Shown: piece by piece, positions 1 to 8,655 of the stretch | How positions within the stretch are numbered: position 1 is the stretch's first letter | Layout of the letters: each line of letters starts with the position of its first letter | Origin: Cyanobacteria bacterium FACHB-DQ100 | Lineage (GTDB): Bacteria > Cyanobacteriota > Cyanobacteriia > Leptolyngbyales > Leptolyngbyaceae | Length of the DNA: 64,000 nt | Assembly (NCBI GenBank): GCA_014695195.1 | Contig: JACJNW010000019.1 | Location: 62,001 to 126,000 of the forward strand | Direction: 5' to 3' | Notes under the pieces: generated by a model | What the model was told of the DNA's origin: nothing | The model's database searches: none | Seen by the model: the letters and a program-made list of their open reading frames with translations, nothing else | Translations under genes and position numbers: made by a program

Positions 1-154
<154 letters not shown>

Positions 155-165
155 TTGATAAAAAA

Positions 166-200
166 TTGTGGAGGTTACTCTTGCAAGTAACTCTCCACAA
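166..200 (+). terminator. Hairpin downstream of psbA
   Basis: TTGTGGAG and GTTACT pair with AGTAAC and CTCCACAA around a 6-base loop, with one bulged T on the 3' side. It starts 12 bases after the psbA stop. There is no U-tract, so it may be a stabilising 3' hairpin rather than the terminator itself. Confidence 0.6.
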
Positions 201-221
201 CATAACCCTTGATTGAAAGAT

Positions 222-251
222 ATCCCTCAGTTTTGGCTGGGGGATTTCTTG
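222..251 (+). terminator. Rho-independent-like terminator after psbA
   Basis: ATCCC plus CAG pair with CTG plus GGGAT around TTTTGG, and the stem runs into TTTCTTGC. Its position 68 bases after the psbA stop and the T-rich tail fit an intrinsic terminator. Confidence 0.65.
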
Positions 252-617
252 CTTTAAACTAGCTTACACTTAACAAAAGTTAAAGTTAAGCTTTGCGTCA
301 GCGTTGAGCGGCGATCGCGATCCTTTCCGCATCATTCACGGATAACGACTGTCCGCTGCACATTTAGCAGGATGCACTGAGGCGGCACCCCTTGAACAAC
401 GCTTGAGGAGCCATTTAGGATGAAATGAGGGAAAATTCAGTCTCTTTCAATTTGCTTGGTCACGTCACGATTGACAAGAAATGTTCTAGCTTACGCTAAT
501 CTTGACGGAATCACATCGAAGTCGATCGTTTTGGCATGATCGCGAAAATTTGCAGGACGGGGTAAGCTTGAGTGGCTCCGTACCAGTCATCAGTCTTGGT
601 GTGAGGTTTTTTGATTA
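252..617. other. Intergenic stretch between psbA and radical SAM gene
   Basis: No convincing coding frame was found. It presumably holds the promoter of the radical SAM gene. TTGACA at 471-476 and TAATCT at 497-502 are 20 bases apart, too far for a good sigma-70 promoter, so no promoter is called. Confidence 0.4.
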
Positions 618-2213
618 ATGAAAGTTTTACTTCTTTACCCGCTGTTTCCAGAGTCGTTCTGGTCTTTCAATAAAGCGTTAGAACTGATCGATCGCAAGGC
701 ATCTCTGCCTCCGCTTGGCATGATTACCGTTGCTGCTATCTTGCCGCAGACCTGGGAATTTCGGCTGATTGACCGTAATGTGCGATCGGAAACTGATGCC
801 GATTGGGAATGGGCCGACCTGGTGATTTTATCGGGCATGATCGTGCAGAAGCCTGACCTGTTGCAGCTCATTCACGAAGCAAAACGGCGGGGTAAATTAG
901 TAGCGGTTGGAGGCCCGTATGTCACCTCTGTACCGGATGCAGTTCTTGGTGCTGGCGCTAATTTCTTGGTGCTGGACGAGGGAGAGATTACCTTACCACT
1001 GTTGGTAGAGGCACTAGAACGGGGCGAAACCTCAGGGATTCTTCGCGCTCCTAAGGGTGAAAAGCCAGATGTATCCGCTTCTCCTGTCCCCCGTTTTGAC
1101 TTGCTCGACCTCAACGCCTACATTGAGATGTCTGTTCAGTTTTCGCGAGGATGCCCCTTTCAGTGCGAATTCTGCGACATCATCGTTCTCTACGGTCGGA
1201 AGCCACGCACAAAAACCCCGGCTCAACTGCTGACAGAATTGCAAGCCCTTTATGATCTCGGTTGGCGGCGATCGGTCTTCATCGTCGATGACAACTTCAT
1301 TGGCAATAAGCGCAACGTCAAACTCCTGCTCCGTGAACTGGTGCCCTGGATGGCAGCCCACAAGTACCCGTTCCGGTTAAGTACAGAAGCCTCGGTTGAT
1401 CTGGCGCAGGATGAAGAACTACTAGACCTGATGGTGCGGGCAAACTTCACGGCGGTCTTTCTGGGGATTGAAACGCCCGATACAGAGAGTTTGGCCATGA
1501 CCCAGAAGTTTCAAAACACACGCAATTCGCTGGTCGAAGCGGTGCAAACCATTAACCGGAAGGGCTTGTCTGTGATGGCAGGCTTTATCCTGGGGTTTGA
1601 TGGTGAGAAACCGGGTGCGGGCGATCGCATTATCCAGTTTGTCGAAGCAACTGCGATTCCCAAAGCCATGTTTGGGATGCTTCACGCCCTACCCAATACC
1701 GCTTTGTGGCATCGGCTGGAAAAGGAAGGTCGTTTGCTGGCATCAAGCAAAGATCTGAGCGGGCAACAGATGGGGCTGATGAATTTTATCCCCACTCGCC
1801 CGATCGACGATCTGGCGCGGGAGTATGTCAATTGTTTTTGGGAACTGTATGAACCCAGCCGCTATCTTGCACGGGTGTATCGCCACTTTATGAATATGCA
1901 GCCAGCGCCCCACAAACGCCCCTTTCAGATGTTGGAGTGGGTGGAACTACGAGCGGTGCTAACGATTTGCTGGCGACAGGGAATCAAGCGTAGTACGCGT
2001 GTCCAGTTTTGGTATCAGCTTTTTTCCATGCTGCGGCGCAATCCAGGGGCATTTGTGCCCTACATGAGTAACTGCGGCTTGCTAGAGCACTTTCTTCACT
2101 ACCGTCAATTGGTGCGTAGTGAAGTAGAAACTCAGTTAGCTAGCTATCTAACCGAGGCAGCAGTCCATCAAACAGCTCAACCAGATGCGGTAGCCAGCGA
2201 GATCGCTCGCTAG
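618..2213 (+). CDS. B12-binding domain radical SAM protein (DUF4070-type)
   Basis: The 531-residue protein has an N-terminal cobalamin-binding-like Rossmann domain (about residues 1-140), then a radical SAM core with the cluster motif CPFQCEFC near residue 180, which binds a 4Fe-4S cluster and S-adenosylmethionine. A C-terminal segment of the DUF4070 kind follows (KAMFGMLHALPNTALWHRL and onward). Members of this broad family carry out radical methylations or other difficult C-H chemistry, and the substrate here cannot be read. The DxHxxG cobalamin ligand motif is not obvious in the N-domain, so B12 use is uncertain. The ATG has only a weak GAGG upstream. It is transcribed alone and converges on recQ. 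Confidence 0.88.
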   Translation: MKVLLLYPLFPESFWSFNKALELIDRKASLPPLGMITVAAILPQTWEFRLIDRNVRSETDADWEWADLVILSGMIVQKPDLLQLIHEAKRRGKLVAVGGPYVTSVPDAVLGAGANFLVLDEGEITLPLLVEALERGETSGILRAPKGEKPDVSASPVPRFDLLDLNAYIEMSVQFSRGCPFQCEFCDIIVLYGRKPRTKTPAQLLTELQALYDLGWRRSVFIVDDNFIGNKRNVKLLLRELVPWMAAHKYPFRLSTEASVDLAQDEELLDLMVRANFTAVFLGIETPDTESLAMTQKFQNTRNSLVEAVQTINRKGLSVMAGFILGFDGEKPGAGDRIIQFVEATAIPKAMFGMLHALPNTALWHRLEKEGRLLASSKDLSGQQMGLMNFIPTRPIDDLAREYVNCFWELYEPSRYLARVYRHFMNMQPAPHKRPFQMLEWVELRAVLTICWRQGIKRSTRVQFWYQLFSMLRRNPGAFVPYMSNCGLLEHFLHYRQLVRSEVETQLASYLTEAAVHQTAQPDAVASEIAR

Positions 2214-2384
2214 AAGGTACGTTGTTGGTTGTAGGAGCATCTAAGTGAGCGGGGAAGCTAACCCAGCGGATCAAATTCGTGTAGCTCTCTCAGACCTCCA
2301 TCTCACAACCAGCAACTAACCGCTTTGCGACAGTACCACGACACCCCACTTCACAGTCTGGAAAATTCTTCAGAATTTCAAAGT

Positions 2385-4658
2385 CTAATGCTGCTGGGCA
2401 TTCCACCACGATCGCACCAGTCGAATTTCATCCCATCCGTAAGTTTCATCTAATCGCTCACGAATTTTAGCCAGTGAGAATTCATCGGCTTGCTGAACCG
2501 CTTCGAGAATTTTAGCTTGTCGATCGCGGGCGACTAAGCGATCGAGATCGATCGGATATTTCATCTCGATTAGTTCTGCTAAATGCGTCATCACTGTACT
2601 AAGTCGGAGATTTCGCTCCTCGGCAATGTCCGCAGGCTTCTTGCCGCGCTGAAATAGTTCAAGCGTGTAAAGCTGAGTGTAAGTTGCTTCATTCGCACTC
2701 GGCGGAACTGGAACCGAGTCGAGCTTTGTGACTTTTGGGTCAAGCTGAATAACGGTTGGCTCCGGTGTGGTTTCGGTCTGAATGGGTAAACCGTTTTCCT
2801 GGCGGAACGATCGAATTTCTGTCAGAAATACTTCCCCATACTGGGCTAGCTTGCGGCTTCCAACCCCGGAGATGTTAAGAAACTGTTGACGAGTTTGGGG
2901 CTGCTGCTGCGACATCAACCGTAAGCTTGCATTCGAGAACACGACATAAGGCGGAACGGATTGTTCATCGGCTAACCGCTTCCGTAGTTTTTGCAAACGA
3001 TCGAACAATGCTTCAGATTCGGGCGTATCAACCACAGAAATGGTTGGAACCGTTAATGCAGACTTGGGTTTATCAATGGCAACCATCACCGATCGCTGTC
3101 CCCGCAGCACTTCCCAACTTAATTCATTTAATTTCAGCACTGAATAACCGTCTGTGGTCTCATCCACTAATCTTTGATGAATCAGCGATCGACCTAACAG
3201 CTTCCATTCTTCAGCACTGATATCTTTACCAATCCCATAGGTGCTGAGTGTGTTGTGATTGTTCTTCATCACACGATCGTTTTTAGAGCCGCGAAGAACA
3301 TCGATCGTATGTGCCATTCCAAAGGTTCGACCCCGTTGATCAAATCGCGCTATACAAGAGAGAAATTTCTGTGCAGCAACTGTCCAATCTTCGACAGGTT
3401 TTGGATATTTGCAGTTATCGCAGTTATCGCAGTTTCCGGGGAAGTCTTCACCAAAGTAGGAAAGCTGAATCGTGCGGCGGCATTCGGTTGCTTCTGCAAA
3501 GTTGATCACTCGGCGCAATTGTTGTGTTGCAATGCGCTGTTCATCCTCAAGCGGATCGCCTATGTTTGGATCAACTTTTTGCGAAATGATGTACTCGATC
3601 GTTTTCACATCAGCATAGCTATAAAACAAGGTACAAGTCGAAGGTTCTCCGTCTCGTCCGGCTCTGCCTGATTCTTGATAGTAGCCTTCGATATTTTTGG
3701 GAATATCGTAGTGAATCACAAATCGAACATCCGGCTTGTTAATTCCCATGCCGAATGCGATCGTTGCCACAATCACCCGCACATCATCCCGAATAAATCG
3801 CGTTTGATTCTCTTTACGGGTTTCTGCGTCTAGTCCTGCATGATAAGGAAGTGCTGCAATTCCATCCTGCTTTAATCTTGTAGCGATTTCCTCAACTCGT
3901 TTTCGGCTCAAACAGTAAATAATGCCTGCGCCCGGAGTTTCTTTAATTTGGTTAACCACTTCTTGATAAGCAGTCTTTGTTTTCGGGCGGACTTCGTAAT
4001 AAAGGTTGGTTCGATTAAAGCTCGAAACATGAATTCGTGGTTCATGTAAGTTCAACTGCTGAACAATGTCTTCTCGAACTCGATGCGTCGCCGTTGCCGT
4101 TAAAGCAATGATTGGAATGTTGGGATAGCGCGATCGTAGAATGCTTAATTGGCGATATTCCGGTCGAAAGTCGTGCCCCCATTCAGAAACACAGTGCGCT
4201 TCGTCGATCGCAAATGCTGAAATCCCTACGCGCTCTGTAATATGGGGCATTACACCTTGCAAAAAGTCCTCGCTTAGCAATCGCTCCGGTGCAACGTAAA
4301 GCAGCTTAATTCGTCCTTCCATTACAGCGCGTCCTCGCGATCGGCGTTCTTCTGCCGACAAACTACTATTGAGAAACGTCGCTGCAATCCCGTTATCGCG
4401 TAACAATTCCACTTGATCCTGCATCAATGCAATTAGTGGAGACACTACGATCATCAATCCGGGTTTGAGCAAGGCTGGAAGCTGAAAACAAATCGACTTC
4501 CCGCCCCCGGTTGGCATAATCACCAACTGATCGCGATTTGAGAGTGTGTGTTCGATAATTTCGCGCTGACCTGGACGAAAACTGTCATACCCAAAGTAAT
4601 GTTTGAGTGCCTCTTCGAGCGATGGAGATTCGAGTGCGAGCGGCAAGGACGTAGACAT
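2385..4658 (-). CDS. recQ: ATP-dependent DNA helicase RecQ
   Basis: RecQ is a 3'-5' helicase acting in recombination and repair of stalled forks. The Walker A stretch MPTGGGKSICFQLPA and the box DEAHCVSEWGHDFRPEY are followed by helicase motifs V-VI (GMGINKPDVRFVIHYD, then QESGRAGRDG). A zinc-binding RQC region (C-RRT, then CDNCDNC), an HRDC domain near residues 560-640 and a C-terminal helix-turn-helix segment (ADIAEERNLRLSTV) complete it. I start at the ATG at 4658 (757 residues); a longer frame opens at a TTG at 4721. No clear ribosome-binding site precedes either start. Domain order is standard for long bacterial RecQ. Confidence 0.95.
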   Translation of the reverse strand: MSTSLPLALESPSLEEALKHYFGYDSFRPGQREIIEHTLSNRDQLVIMPTGGGKSICFQLPALLKPGLMIVVSPLIALMQDQVELLRDNGIAATFLNSSLSAEERRSRGRAVMEGRIKLLYVAPERLLSEDFLQGVMPHITERVGISAFAIDEAHCVSEWGHDFRPEYRQLSILRSRYPNIPIIALTATATHRVREDIVQQLNLHEPRIHVSSFNRTNLYYEVRPKTKTAYQEVVNQIKETPGAGIIYCLSRKRVEEIATRLKQDGIAALPYHAGLDAETRKENQTRFIRDDVRVIVATIAFGMGINKPDVRFVIHYDIPKNIEGYYQESGRAGRDGEPSTCTLFYSYADVKTIEYIISQKVDPNIGDPLEDEQRIATQQLRRVINFAEATECRRTIQLSYFGEDFPGNCDNCDNCKYPKPVEDWTVAAQKFLSCIARFDQRGRTFGMAHTIDVLRGSKNDRVMKNNHNTLSTYGIGKDISAEEWKLLGRSLIHQRLVDETTDGYSVLKLNELSWEVLRGQRSVMVAIDKPKSALTVPTISVVDTPESEALFDRLQKLRKRLADEQSVPPYVVFSNASLRLMSQQQPQTRQQFLNISGVGSRKLAQYGEVFLTEIRSFRQENGLPIQTETTPEPTVIQLDPKVTKLDSVPVPPSANEATYTQLYTLELFQRGKKPADIAEERNLRLSTVMTHLAELIEMKYPIDLDRLVARDRQAKILEAVQQADEFSLAKIRERLDETYGWDEIRLVRSWWNAQQH

Positions 4659-4800
4659 ATTTCGGGGGTCAGCAACGCTATTGCTTAGAATGCCCCAAGT
4701 GTTGGAGCGCTGTAACTGCAATAGAATAGCAGTACCAGTTTAGGATAACAAGAAAATTTTAGGAGTTTGACGGGCTAGACAACAATGGCTCTTCAAAATT

Positions 4801-4923
4801 ATGTCAACTCCTAAATCTTCTCAAGACAGTTCTGTGATCGTACTCAAATCGTCTCAACCAGAAAATTCATCTTGGGTCAGACACTTGAGAAATGGAGTGG
4901 CGATCGTCCTCACCCATCATTAG
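4801..4923 (+). CDS. Possible 40-residue peptide, doubtful
   Basis: An ATG-initiated frame of 40 codons lies in the gap between the divergent recQ and pyrC upstream regions (MSTPKSSQDSSVIVLKSS at the start, ending VAIVLTHH). There is no ribosome-binding site and no family I recognise. It may be chance. Confidence 0.15.
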   Translation: MSTPKSSQDSSVIVLKSSQPENSSWVRHLRNGVAIVLTHH

Positions 4924-4986
4924 ATTTGAAGCATTAATCGAGTCGAGCACGATCATCCAAATCAACTTGCAGCTTTCATGCTGGGG

Positions 4987-6015
4987 TCAAGCCATTTGCC
5001 AAGTCATTTCTTGACCTGCTAGTAAGGGCACAAGACCGGATTCTGGAAATAGCAGCTCATCAGGAACAAGCCAGGTCGTTTTGGTCAAAGTAATCTGTTC
5101 AGTGTTGCGTGGAAGTTGATAGAAATCTGCCCCATAGAAGCTCGCGAAAGCTTCAAGTTTATCAAGGGCATCGACGCTCTCAAATGCTTCTGCATACAAC
5201 TCCATCGCGTGCAAAGCCGAATAGCAACCCGCACAGCCACAGGAATTTTCTTTGCTATTCCGAGAATGAGGGGCGCTATCGGTGCCTAGGAAAAACTTAG
5301 GATTCCCAGAGATTGCTGCTTGCAAAAGCGCCGATCGATGCTGCTCTCGTTTCAAGACTGGCAAGCAATAAAAATGGGGGCGAATGCCGCCTTGGAATAG
5401 GCTATTGCGGTTAAATAACAAATGTTGGGGCGTGATGGTTGCAGCAATGTTGTTTGCAGAGAGGACATACTGCACGGCATCTGAGGTAGTAATGTGTTCA
5501 AGAACGACGCGCAGGCTGGGAAATCGTTGCTTGAGCGGGATCAAATGTCGATCGATAAACACCTTCTCGCGATCGAAGATATCAACCTCGTGATCGGTCA
5601 CTTCCCCATGCAGGAGCAAAGGCAGGTCTACCTGCTGCATCGCTTCAAAGACGCGATCGCACCTGCGAATATCCGTCACTCCAAGGTCTGAATTGGTCGT
5701 TGCCCCAGCAGGGTAATATTTGACGGCTTTAATAAACTGGGATGCTTTTGCCGCAATAATCTCTTCAGGACTTGTGTTGTCCGTCAGGTAGAGCGTCATC
5801 AGAGGATCGAACGATTGTCCCTGTGGAACTGCTGCAAGGATGCGATCGCGATAGGCTGCGGCATCAGCCACCGAGCGGACGGGAGGCTTCAAGTTTGGCA
5901 TGACGATCGCGCGGGCAAACTGACGCACTGTATGTGGCAGCACTGCTTTTAACGCTGCACCGTCGCGCAGATGGAGATGCCAGTCGTCAGGTCGGGTAAT
6001 CGTAAGCTTTTGCAT
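4987..6015 (-). CDS. pyrC: Dihydroorotase, class II
   Basis: This enzyme cyclises N-carbamoyl-aspartate to dihydroorotate in pyrimidine synthesis. The 342-residue length and the N-terminal motif [12 protein letters not shown], with its two zinc-binding histidines, mark the homodimeric class II type. The lysine that is carboxylated to bridge the metals sits in [15 protein letters not shown], and further metal ligands are in LLLHGEV and VLEHITT. The catalytic Asp is in FLGTDSAPH. The start codon lies 27 bases from the first copy of a 55-bp repeat that recurs at 7643. Confidence 0.96.
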   Translation of the reverse strand: MQKLTITRPDDWHLHLRDGAALKAVLPHTVRQFARAIVMPNLKPPVRSVADAAAYRDRILAAVPQGQSFDPLMTLYLTDNTSPEEIIAAKASQFIKAVKYYPAGATTNSDLGVTDIRRCDRVFEAMQQVDLPLLLHGEVTDHEVDIFDREKVFIDRHLIPLKQRFPSLRVVLEHITTSDAVQYVLSANNIAATITPQHLLFNRNSLFQGGIRPHFYCLPVLKREQHRSALLQAAISGNPKFFLGTDSAPHSRNSKENSCGCAGCYSALHAMELYAEAFESVDALDKLEAFASFYGADFYQLPRNTEQITLTKTTWLVPDELLFPESGLVPLLAGQEMTWQMA

Positions 6016-6041
6016 TCTTCAATTATAGAGATGGCTGAATT

Positions 6042-6096
6042 TCGATCGCTCTCCTCCCAAAATCATAGAATAACTTGAGCCTTTAGCCTTGATTCT
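6042..6096. repeat. 55-bp direct repeat, copy 1 (flanks lipase gene)
   Basis: The sequence from TCGATCGCTCTCC to CCTTGATTCT recurs at 7643-7698 with one inserted C and one A/G change. Copy 1 lies just upstream of pyrC (opposite strand) and copy 2 directly before the inositol-monophosphatase start. Each copy contains a TAGAAT that could be a -10 box. Confidence 0.9.
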
Positions 6097-6288
6097 GCTG
6101 TCTCCTTTCGATCTATGGTCTAGACTTAAGCAATTAGACAGAAAGAGTCAGTCTAAGTAAATAATTCTAAGTAAATAGTGCGGTGGCTCAAGCCGTGCTT
6201 TAAGATTATTGGTGAAATACATTCGTTTAGGGTGCAATCGACACATACGCGCCCGGATGAACACAGCTATTTCTGCAGGGGTATTGTT

Positions 6289-7542
6289 ATGAACTACCTT
6301 TGCAAATATTTTCGCAGGCTTGAAGATCGAGAGCAATTAGAACGAGGTAAATTTGATACGCAGATTCCGCCTTTAGAAGTAGCTTTTCCGGCAGGTAAAA
6401 CAGCCTATGATGTAGGCATCGCCTGGTGGTTAGCTCAATGTTCAAGCCTAGCTTATGAGAATAAAATTACCGTTGTCACTGAGTTAAAGGATGTGGGCTT
6501 TGATCGCATTTTTTTATTTGATACCAAAGGTACACAGGCGTTTTTAGCAACTCATCCTGGCGTGAATGGAGGCGGCAGGTTTGCCGTGCTAGCTTTTCGG
6601 GGAACAGAGCAAGACTCGATCGATATCCTGACCGATATTAACTGCGTTACGAGATTGTTTCCAGATGAAAATCTGTTGGAAAATACAGGATTACAAAAGG
6701 AATCAGCCGAGAAACTTCCTAATCTTTATGCCCATGGAGGCTTTGTAGAAGGTATCGAAAATATCTGGGGCACGGCTTTAAGAAAAGAAATTGAAGATCT
6801 TTGTAACGAGCCAAACGTAGGGATAGAGTGGCTTGGTGCGCCGGGGGTAAGTAATGCCTTGCTTGACTTATATAAGCAATCTAACAATATTCCGCTTTAC
6901 CTTACAGGACATAGCTTGGGCGGTGCTTTAGCTACATTGGCAGCTCACAAATTGCTAGTGTATACAGAGAGTTTTCAGGTGACAGCACTGTATACCTTTG
7001 GCTCACCCAGAACTGTTCAGCAACCTCTAGCCGACAAGATCAATGAGAAGTTTGAAGAGCGATCGGATCGGGGTGTGAATTTCCGATCACATCGGGTTGT
7101 GAATTTCATTGATGTTGTGCCTCGTTTACCACCGCGAGTTCCAGTTCTTCTAGATTTCCGTCACATCAAGAATTTGGTTTATTTCCCATGCGATCGCCGT
7201 CATAAGGAACAAGCAATGGGAAACGAAGTCAAAGGCGTTTGGGATGCAATCAAAGGCGTTTGGGATGCAATCAAAGGCTTTTTGGGAGATACAGGTGTCC
7301 TTCTAATCTTGATGCTTGAGTTTGTGTTATCGCAAGCAACACGCTTGATCTGCACAGTTCTCGCTCTGGTGGGAATCCGCAGAGCCCTTAAGCAGAGGAA
7401 AATATTTAAGCAGAAGGAAATAGAAATCGAGCCCTATGTTCCTCGCACACTCAAAAGGCATAAGATTTCTGAATATATTCGCCATTTAGAAACTGATTTG
7501 CGATTTCGAGGTGATCTACCGCCGCACGACATTATCGTTTAG
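6289..7542 (+). CDS. Class 3 lipase family protein
   Basis: The nucleophile elbow LTGHSLGGALATLAAHKLL is the signature of lipase_3 (triacylglycerol-lipase-like) alpha/beta hydrolases. Upstream, VLAFRGTEQDS provides the usual oxyanion-hole strand. FGSPRTV and the following VNFIDVVPRLP hold the likely catalytic Asp, and the His is probably in the FRHIKN region. I start at the ATG at 6289 because AGGGG lies 7 bases before it; an open frame extends to 6178. Near the C-terminus a 21-bp tandem duplication gives the repeat KGVWDAI twice, next to a hydrophobic segment (VLLILMLEFVLSQ) that may touch the membrane. The gene sits between two copies of a 55-bp repeat and looks like an insertion. Confidence 0.85.
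   Translation: MNYLCKYFRRLEDREQLERGKFDTQIPPLEVAFPAGKTAYDVGIAWWLAQCSSLAYENKITVVTELKDVGFDRIFLFDTKGTQAFLATHPGVNGGGRFAVLAFRGTEQDSIDILTDINCVTRLFPDENLLENTGLQKESAEKLPNLYAHGGFVEGIENIWGTALRKEIEDLCNEPNVGIEWLGAPGVSNALLDLYKQSNNIPLYLTGHSLGGALATLAAHKLLVYTESFQVTALYTFGSPRTVQQPLADKINEKFEERSDRGVNFRSHRVVNFIDVVPRLPPRVPVLLDFRHIKNLVYFPCDRRHKEQAMGNEVKGVWDAIKGVWDAIKGFLGDTGVLLILMLEFVLSQATRLICTVLALVGIRRALKQRKIFKQKEIEIEPYVPRTLKRHKISEYIRHLETDLRFRGDLPPHDIIV
7231..7278 (+). repeat. 21-bp tandem repeat inside lipase gene
   Basis: Two identical 21-bp units (starting AAAGGCGTTTGGG) occupy 7231-7251 and 7252-7272, with a third partial unit AAAGGC at 7273-7278. The period is a multiple of three, so the reading frame is kept. 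Confidence 0.9.
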
Positions 7543-7642
7543 GAAACTTGAGAATAAGCTGCGGCGGAGTATGCTCAAGGTGCAACGAAGAGAACAATGC
7601 CCTGGGCTGAAGTGCAAAAACGGTTGGATTTATGATTCGATG

Positions 7643-7698
7643 TCGATCGCTCTCCTCCCCAAAATCATAGAATAGCTTGAGCCTTTAGCCTTGATTCT
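7643..7698. repeat. 55-bp direct repeat, copy 2
   Basis: This is the second copy of the repeat at 6042-6096, 56 bp here because of one extra C. It ends exactly at the ATG of the inositol-monophosphatase gene, so the copy next to pyrC is most simply a duplicate of this gene's upstream region. Confidence 0.9.
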
Positions 7699-8502
7699 AT
7701 GAATTCTCGTCAATTAGAAATTTTCCTCGACATCGCCACCGAAGCCGCTCTTGCTGCTGGAGCCGTTCTCCAAACCCATTGGGGCAAACTCGAAGACATT
7801 CGCGAAAAAGGTCGTCCCGGAGATTTAGTCACCGAAGCCGATCGCGCTGCTGAAGATGCAGTTCTCTCGGTTCTCAAGCGCCATGTGCCAGAGCATCCAA
7901 TTTTGGCAGAAGAATCTGGGCAATTGGGCGATCGACAAAGCGAATTTCTCTGGGCGATCGATCCGCTCGATGGCACGACGAATTACGCCCATCAATACCC
8001 GTTTGTTGCGGTGTCGATCGGCTTACTGATCGAAGGAGTGCCGCAAGTGGGTGTGGTATTTAATCCGATCCATCAAGAACTATTCCGCGCTGCAAAAGGA
8101 TTAGGGGCGACTTGTAATCGGCGGTCGCTCCGCGTGTCCTCTACAACTGAACTAGAGAAAAGCTTATTGGTGACGGGATTTGCTTACGATCGAAGACAAA
8201 CTCCAGACACCAACTACCCAGAATTCGCGCATCTGACCCACCTTACTCAAGGCGTGCGACGCGATGGAGCCGCAGCACTCGACCTCGCATACGTGGCAGC
8301 CGGTCGATTCGATGGATATTGGGAGCGGGGATTATCAATCTGGGATATCGCAGCCGGAATTGTTCTCGTCGAAGAAGCAGGCGGCAAAGTGACTGCCTAT
8401 GACCAAACTTCTATGCAGCTTTCATCCGGAAGAATTCTTGCCACGAATGGAAGAATTCACGATCGCCTCAGTGCTGAACTGCTACACGTTCAAGCCCATT
8501 GA
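7699..8502 (+). CDS. Inositol monophosphatase family protein (SuhB-like)
   Basis: The 267-residue protein has all metal-binding motifs of the Mg-dependent IMPase fold: LAEESG, then DPLDGTTNYAHQYP, and WDIAAGIVLVEEAGG near the C-terminus. The family hydrolyses inositol phosphates, or in some members histidinol phosphate or fructose-1,6-bisphosphate; the exact substrate cannot be told from motifs. The ATG has no Shine-Dalgarno sequence because the 55-bp repeat ends directly before it. Confidence 0.92.
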   Translation: MNSRQLEIFLDIATEAALAAGAVLQTHWGKLEDIREKGRPGDLVTEADRAAEDAVLSVLKRHVPEHPILAEESGQLGDRQSEFLWAIDPLDGTTNYAHQYPFVAVSIGLLIEGVPQVGVVFNPIHQELFRAAKGLGATCNRRSLRVSSTTELEKSLLVTGFAYDRRQTPDTNYPEFAHLTHLTQGVRRDGAAALDLAYVAAGRFDGYWERGLSIWDIAAGIVLVEEAGGKVTAYDQTSMQLSSGRILATNGRIHDRLSAELLHVQAH

Positions 8503-8655
8503 TACCCTAAAATTAACAGTTCTATCTCAATTCTGAGACTTGTAAACGAGAATCGATCGCGGCAGAATCCATTTAACAAATGGCTCCTATAATGAGTCGA
8601 GAGGTCATGTGCGATCGCAAAACAACACAAGTCACAACAGGTGGTGATCAGCGTG

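Noticed and set aside
471-502. TTGACA and TAATCT as a promoter for the radical SAM gene
   Set aside because: Spacing is 20 bases, outside the usual 16-18, and no extended -10 is present.
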